Positions 62,829 through 64,000 of a stretch of 64,000 bases of DNA are shown here, one piece after another. The notes below the pieces were generated by a model. That model searched no databases. It saw only the letters and a list, made by a program, of their open reading frames with translations, and was not told the origin of the DNA. A program made the position numbers and the translations under genes. The number at the start of each line of letters is the position of its first letter. The first letter of the stretch is position 1. The stretch is from contig SVFN01000017.1 of the NCBI GenBank assembly GCA_015056815.1, forward strand, positions 1-64,000, written 5' to 3'. This stretch comes from Lachnospiraceae bacterium. GTDB lineage: Bacteria; Bacillota; Clostridia; Lachnospirales; Lachnospiraceae.

Positions 62829-63137
62829 TCAGGCTGTCCATTCATCAATCTTATCAATGATCTCGGCTTTCACTTTAGACTGAAATGTTGCGAGCGGTTT
62901 TTTGAACGGCTCCGGATATCTCAGATCCAGTTTGTATAGCAGATATCCGCCTGTTGGATCCTCTGCCGGATACCAACCCAGAAAGATCATGATATTATCT
63001 TTTTTTAATTGAAGAAGGTCTCCTTTTAACAAATTTTTAAATTCCAATCCATCTTTCAGAGTATACTCCGTAAAACTGTTATACTCTACCAGCCAACCGC
63101 TGTGGATTCTAAGTGGTTGCAATGCAAAAGTACCCAT
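62829..63137 (-). CDS. Hypothetical protein
   Basis: A 102-aa soluble protein (MGTFALQPLRIHSGWLVEYN; GWYPAEDPTGGYLLYKLDL; ends KIIDKIDEWTA-like). It looks like a small beta-rich protein of an unnamed clostridial family. Own terminator downstream; a gap of 117 bp separates it from cdd. No function can be given. Confidence 0.7.
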   Translation of the reverse strand: MGTFALQPLRIHSGWLVEYNSFTEYTLKDGLEFKNLLKGDLLQLKKDNIMIFLGWYPAEDPTGGYLLYKLDLRYPEPFKKPLATFQSKVKAEIIDKIDEWTA

Positions 63138-63254
63138 ATAAAACAGCCCCCTATTATTATTCTTCCTTTTTCCCGCATACGCTCGAATGGTCTATTTTGA
63201 TTTTACCACTCTGTTTCGCTTATGACTATCCCATTTTCAAATTTTTTCAAAAAA

Positions 63255-63674
63255 TTATTCCAGATTCTTCGGTCCGAATCCAAGGGGTAATAATTCACGA
63301 AGTTTAAAAATCTGAAAATCTGTTTCGCTTTTTCCCAAAAGGATCTCAAAGGTATCCGGATCCGTAAACTCCATCATCACCTGACGGCACACCCCGCAGG
63401 GTGCACACAGGTCAGTCTCTGTCTGATCTGCCCTGCCGCCGGCAATAGCGATCTTTGTAAAGCTTCTCACTCCTTCACTGACTGCCTTAAAAAAAGCTGT
63501 CCGCTCTGCGCAGTTGGTCGGGGTAAATGCGGCATTTTCAATGTTGCATCCTCTGTATACTCTGCCGTCCTTTGCCAGAAGCGCCGCACCGACTGCAAAA
63601 CCGGAGTAGGGACAGTATGACATTTTTCTTGCGGCAAAAGCCTCCTTCATCAATTCTGCGTCTGTCATAATCAC
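63255..63674 (-). CDS. cdd: Cytidine deaminase
   Basis: A 139-aa tetrameric zinc deaminase converting cytidine to uridine. Motifs: [14 protein letters not shown] near residue 20, [22 protein letters not shown] with the Cys and Glu of the active site, and [13 protein letters not shown] with the two other zinc cysteines. It overlaps the uridine phosphorylase gene by 4 bp and feeds it uridine. Confidence 0.97.
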   Translation of the reverse strand: MIMTDAELMKEAFAARKMSYCPYSGFAVGAALLAKDGRVYRGCNIENAAFTPTNCAERTAFFKAVSEGVRSFTKIAIAGGRADQTETDLCAPCGVCRQVMMEFTDPDTFEILLGKSETDFQIFKLRELLPLGFGPKNLE

Positions 63675-64000
63675 ACCTTTCCTTTGCGGTCTTTTTCGAT
63701 CAGTTCCTTTAATGCTTCGATCGCCACTTCGATCGCTGATTCCGTGTCGTGCACCTGCTTATTTTCCAGTCCTTTTTTGGCTCTCTCCTGATTGGCGACC
63801 ACCAGAAGCACTGTACCTGTTCTTACCCTAAGATAGCTTCCCACAATAAAGAGTGCCGCAGATTCCATCTCGGAAGCAAGACACCCCATTTTCACCCAGG
63901 CGTCCCATTTATTTAACAGCTCATACCCCACCGGTTTTACCTCCGGTTCGTGCTGTCCGAAAAAGGCATCTTTGCATTGTACCACTCCCACGTGTGAACG
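63671..64000 (-). CDS. udp: Uridine phosphorylase, 5' end beyond the window
   Basis: The C-terminal 107 or so residues of a nucleoside phosphorylase. The motif [17 protein letters not shown] contains the conserved EME that binds ribose, and [14 protein letters not shown] fits uridine phosphorylase. The frame stays open through base 64000, so the gene is truncated by the window edge. It overlaps cdd by 4 bp. Confidence 0.9.
   Translation of the reverse strand, partial: RSHVGVVQCKDAFFGQHEPEVKPVGYELLNKWDAWVKMGCLASEMESAALFIVGSYLRVRTGTVLLVVANQERAKKGLENKQVHDTESAIEVAIEALKELIEKDRKGKV

Overview
The window looks like chromosome from a Gram-positive, spore-forming, anaerobic member of the Clostridia, most likely Lachnospiraceae. 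The evidence is the gene order ispF, cysS, mini-RNase III, rlmB and sporulation sigma-H, a lysine riboswitch on dapA, consensus sigma-A promoters with frequent extended -10 elements, strong AGGAGG ribosome sites, and large hybrid sensor kinases. Almost all genes are on the minus strand. The genus cannot be fixed from sequence alone.

Layout. 1-2040: an IS200/IS605 element (tnpA plus frameshifted tnpB) beside the old end of a CRISPR array. 2050-9050: a complete type III-A effector locus (cas6, cas10, csm2-csm5, 9 repeats) with no adaptation genes and no Csm6. 9184-16301: a DUF4869/Toprim-like gene pair, dapA with its lysine riboswitch, cobO-type adenosyltransferase, an SSB-like protein, typA and yigZ. 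16.5-25.8 kb: penicillin-binding protein 1A, a large membrane protein, tRNA-Thr, an aldose epimerase and an M48-like protease. 25.9-33.9 kb: a secreted Ig-like/FIVAR protein, then a scarred region holding a truncated surface-protein gene fused to a broken WYL regulator, a frameshifted nucleotidyltransferase, a probable type I toxin-antitoxin pair, a second nucleotidyltransferase and a GNAT enzyme. 33.9-41.2 kb: a hybrid kinase, an AAA ATPase, an Rpn-like nuclease/transposase and a decayed defence patch (HsdS fragment, NADAR gene with an amber stop, an unknown partner). 41.2-50.1 kb: a complete type II-A system with 39 repeats, csn2, cas2, cas1, cas9 and a divergent tracrRNA. 50.1-52.1 kb: an intact WYL regulator and a sce7726-type nuclease. 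52.1-64 kb: core genes (sigH, rlmB, mrnC, cysS, ispF, deoB, deoC, cdd, udp) and a two-component pair.

How it fits together. The two CRISPR systems have distinct repeats and probably separate histories: the type II-A locus has a full adaptation module and a long uniform array, while the type III-A locus has eight spacers, no local Cas1/Cas2 and a cyclase-competent Cas10 with no recognised cyclic-oligoadenylate effector in the window. The observation I find most interesting is a 22-bp imperfect palindrome found upstream of both WYL genes and also in the cas9-tracrRNA intergenic region, at the same distance (47 nt) from the cas9 -10 box as from the -10 box of the broken WYL copy. All three promoters have a poor -35, which would fit WYL-dependent activation of cas9. 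Other notable items are two type II-A spacers that differ only at codon-wobble-like positions and a convergent toxin/antisense RNA pair at 31.9-32.2 kb.
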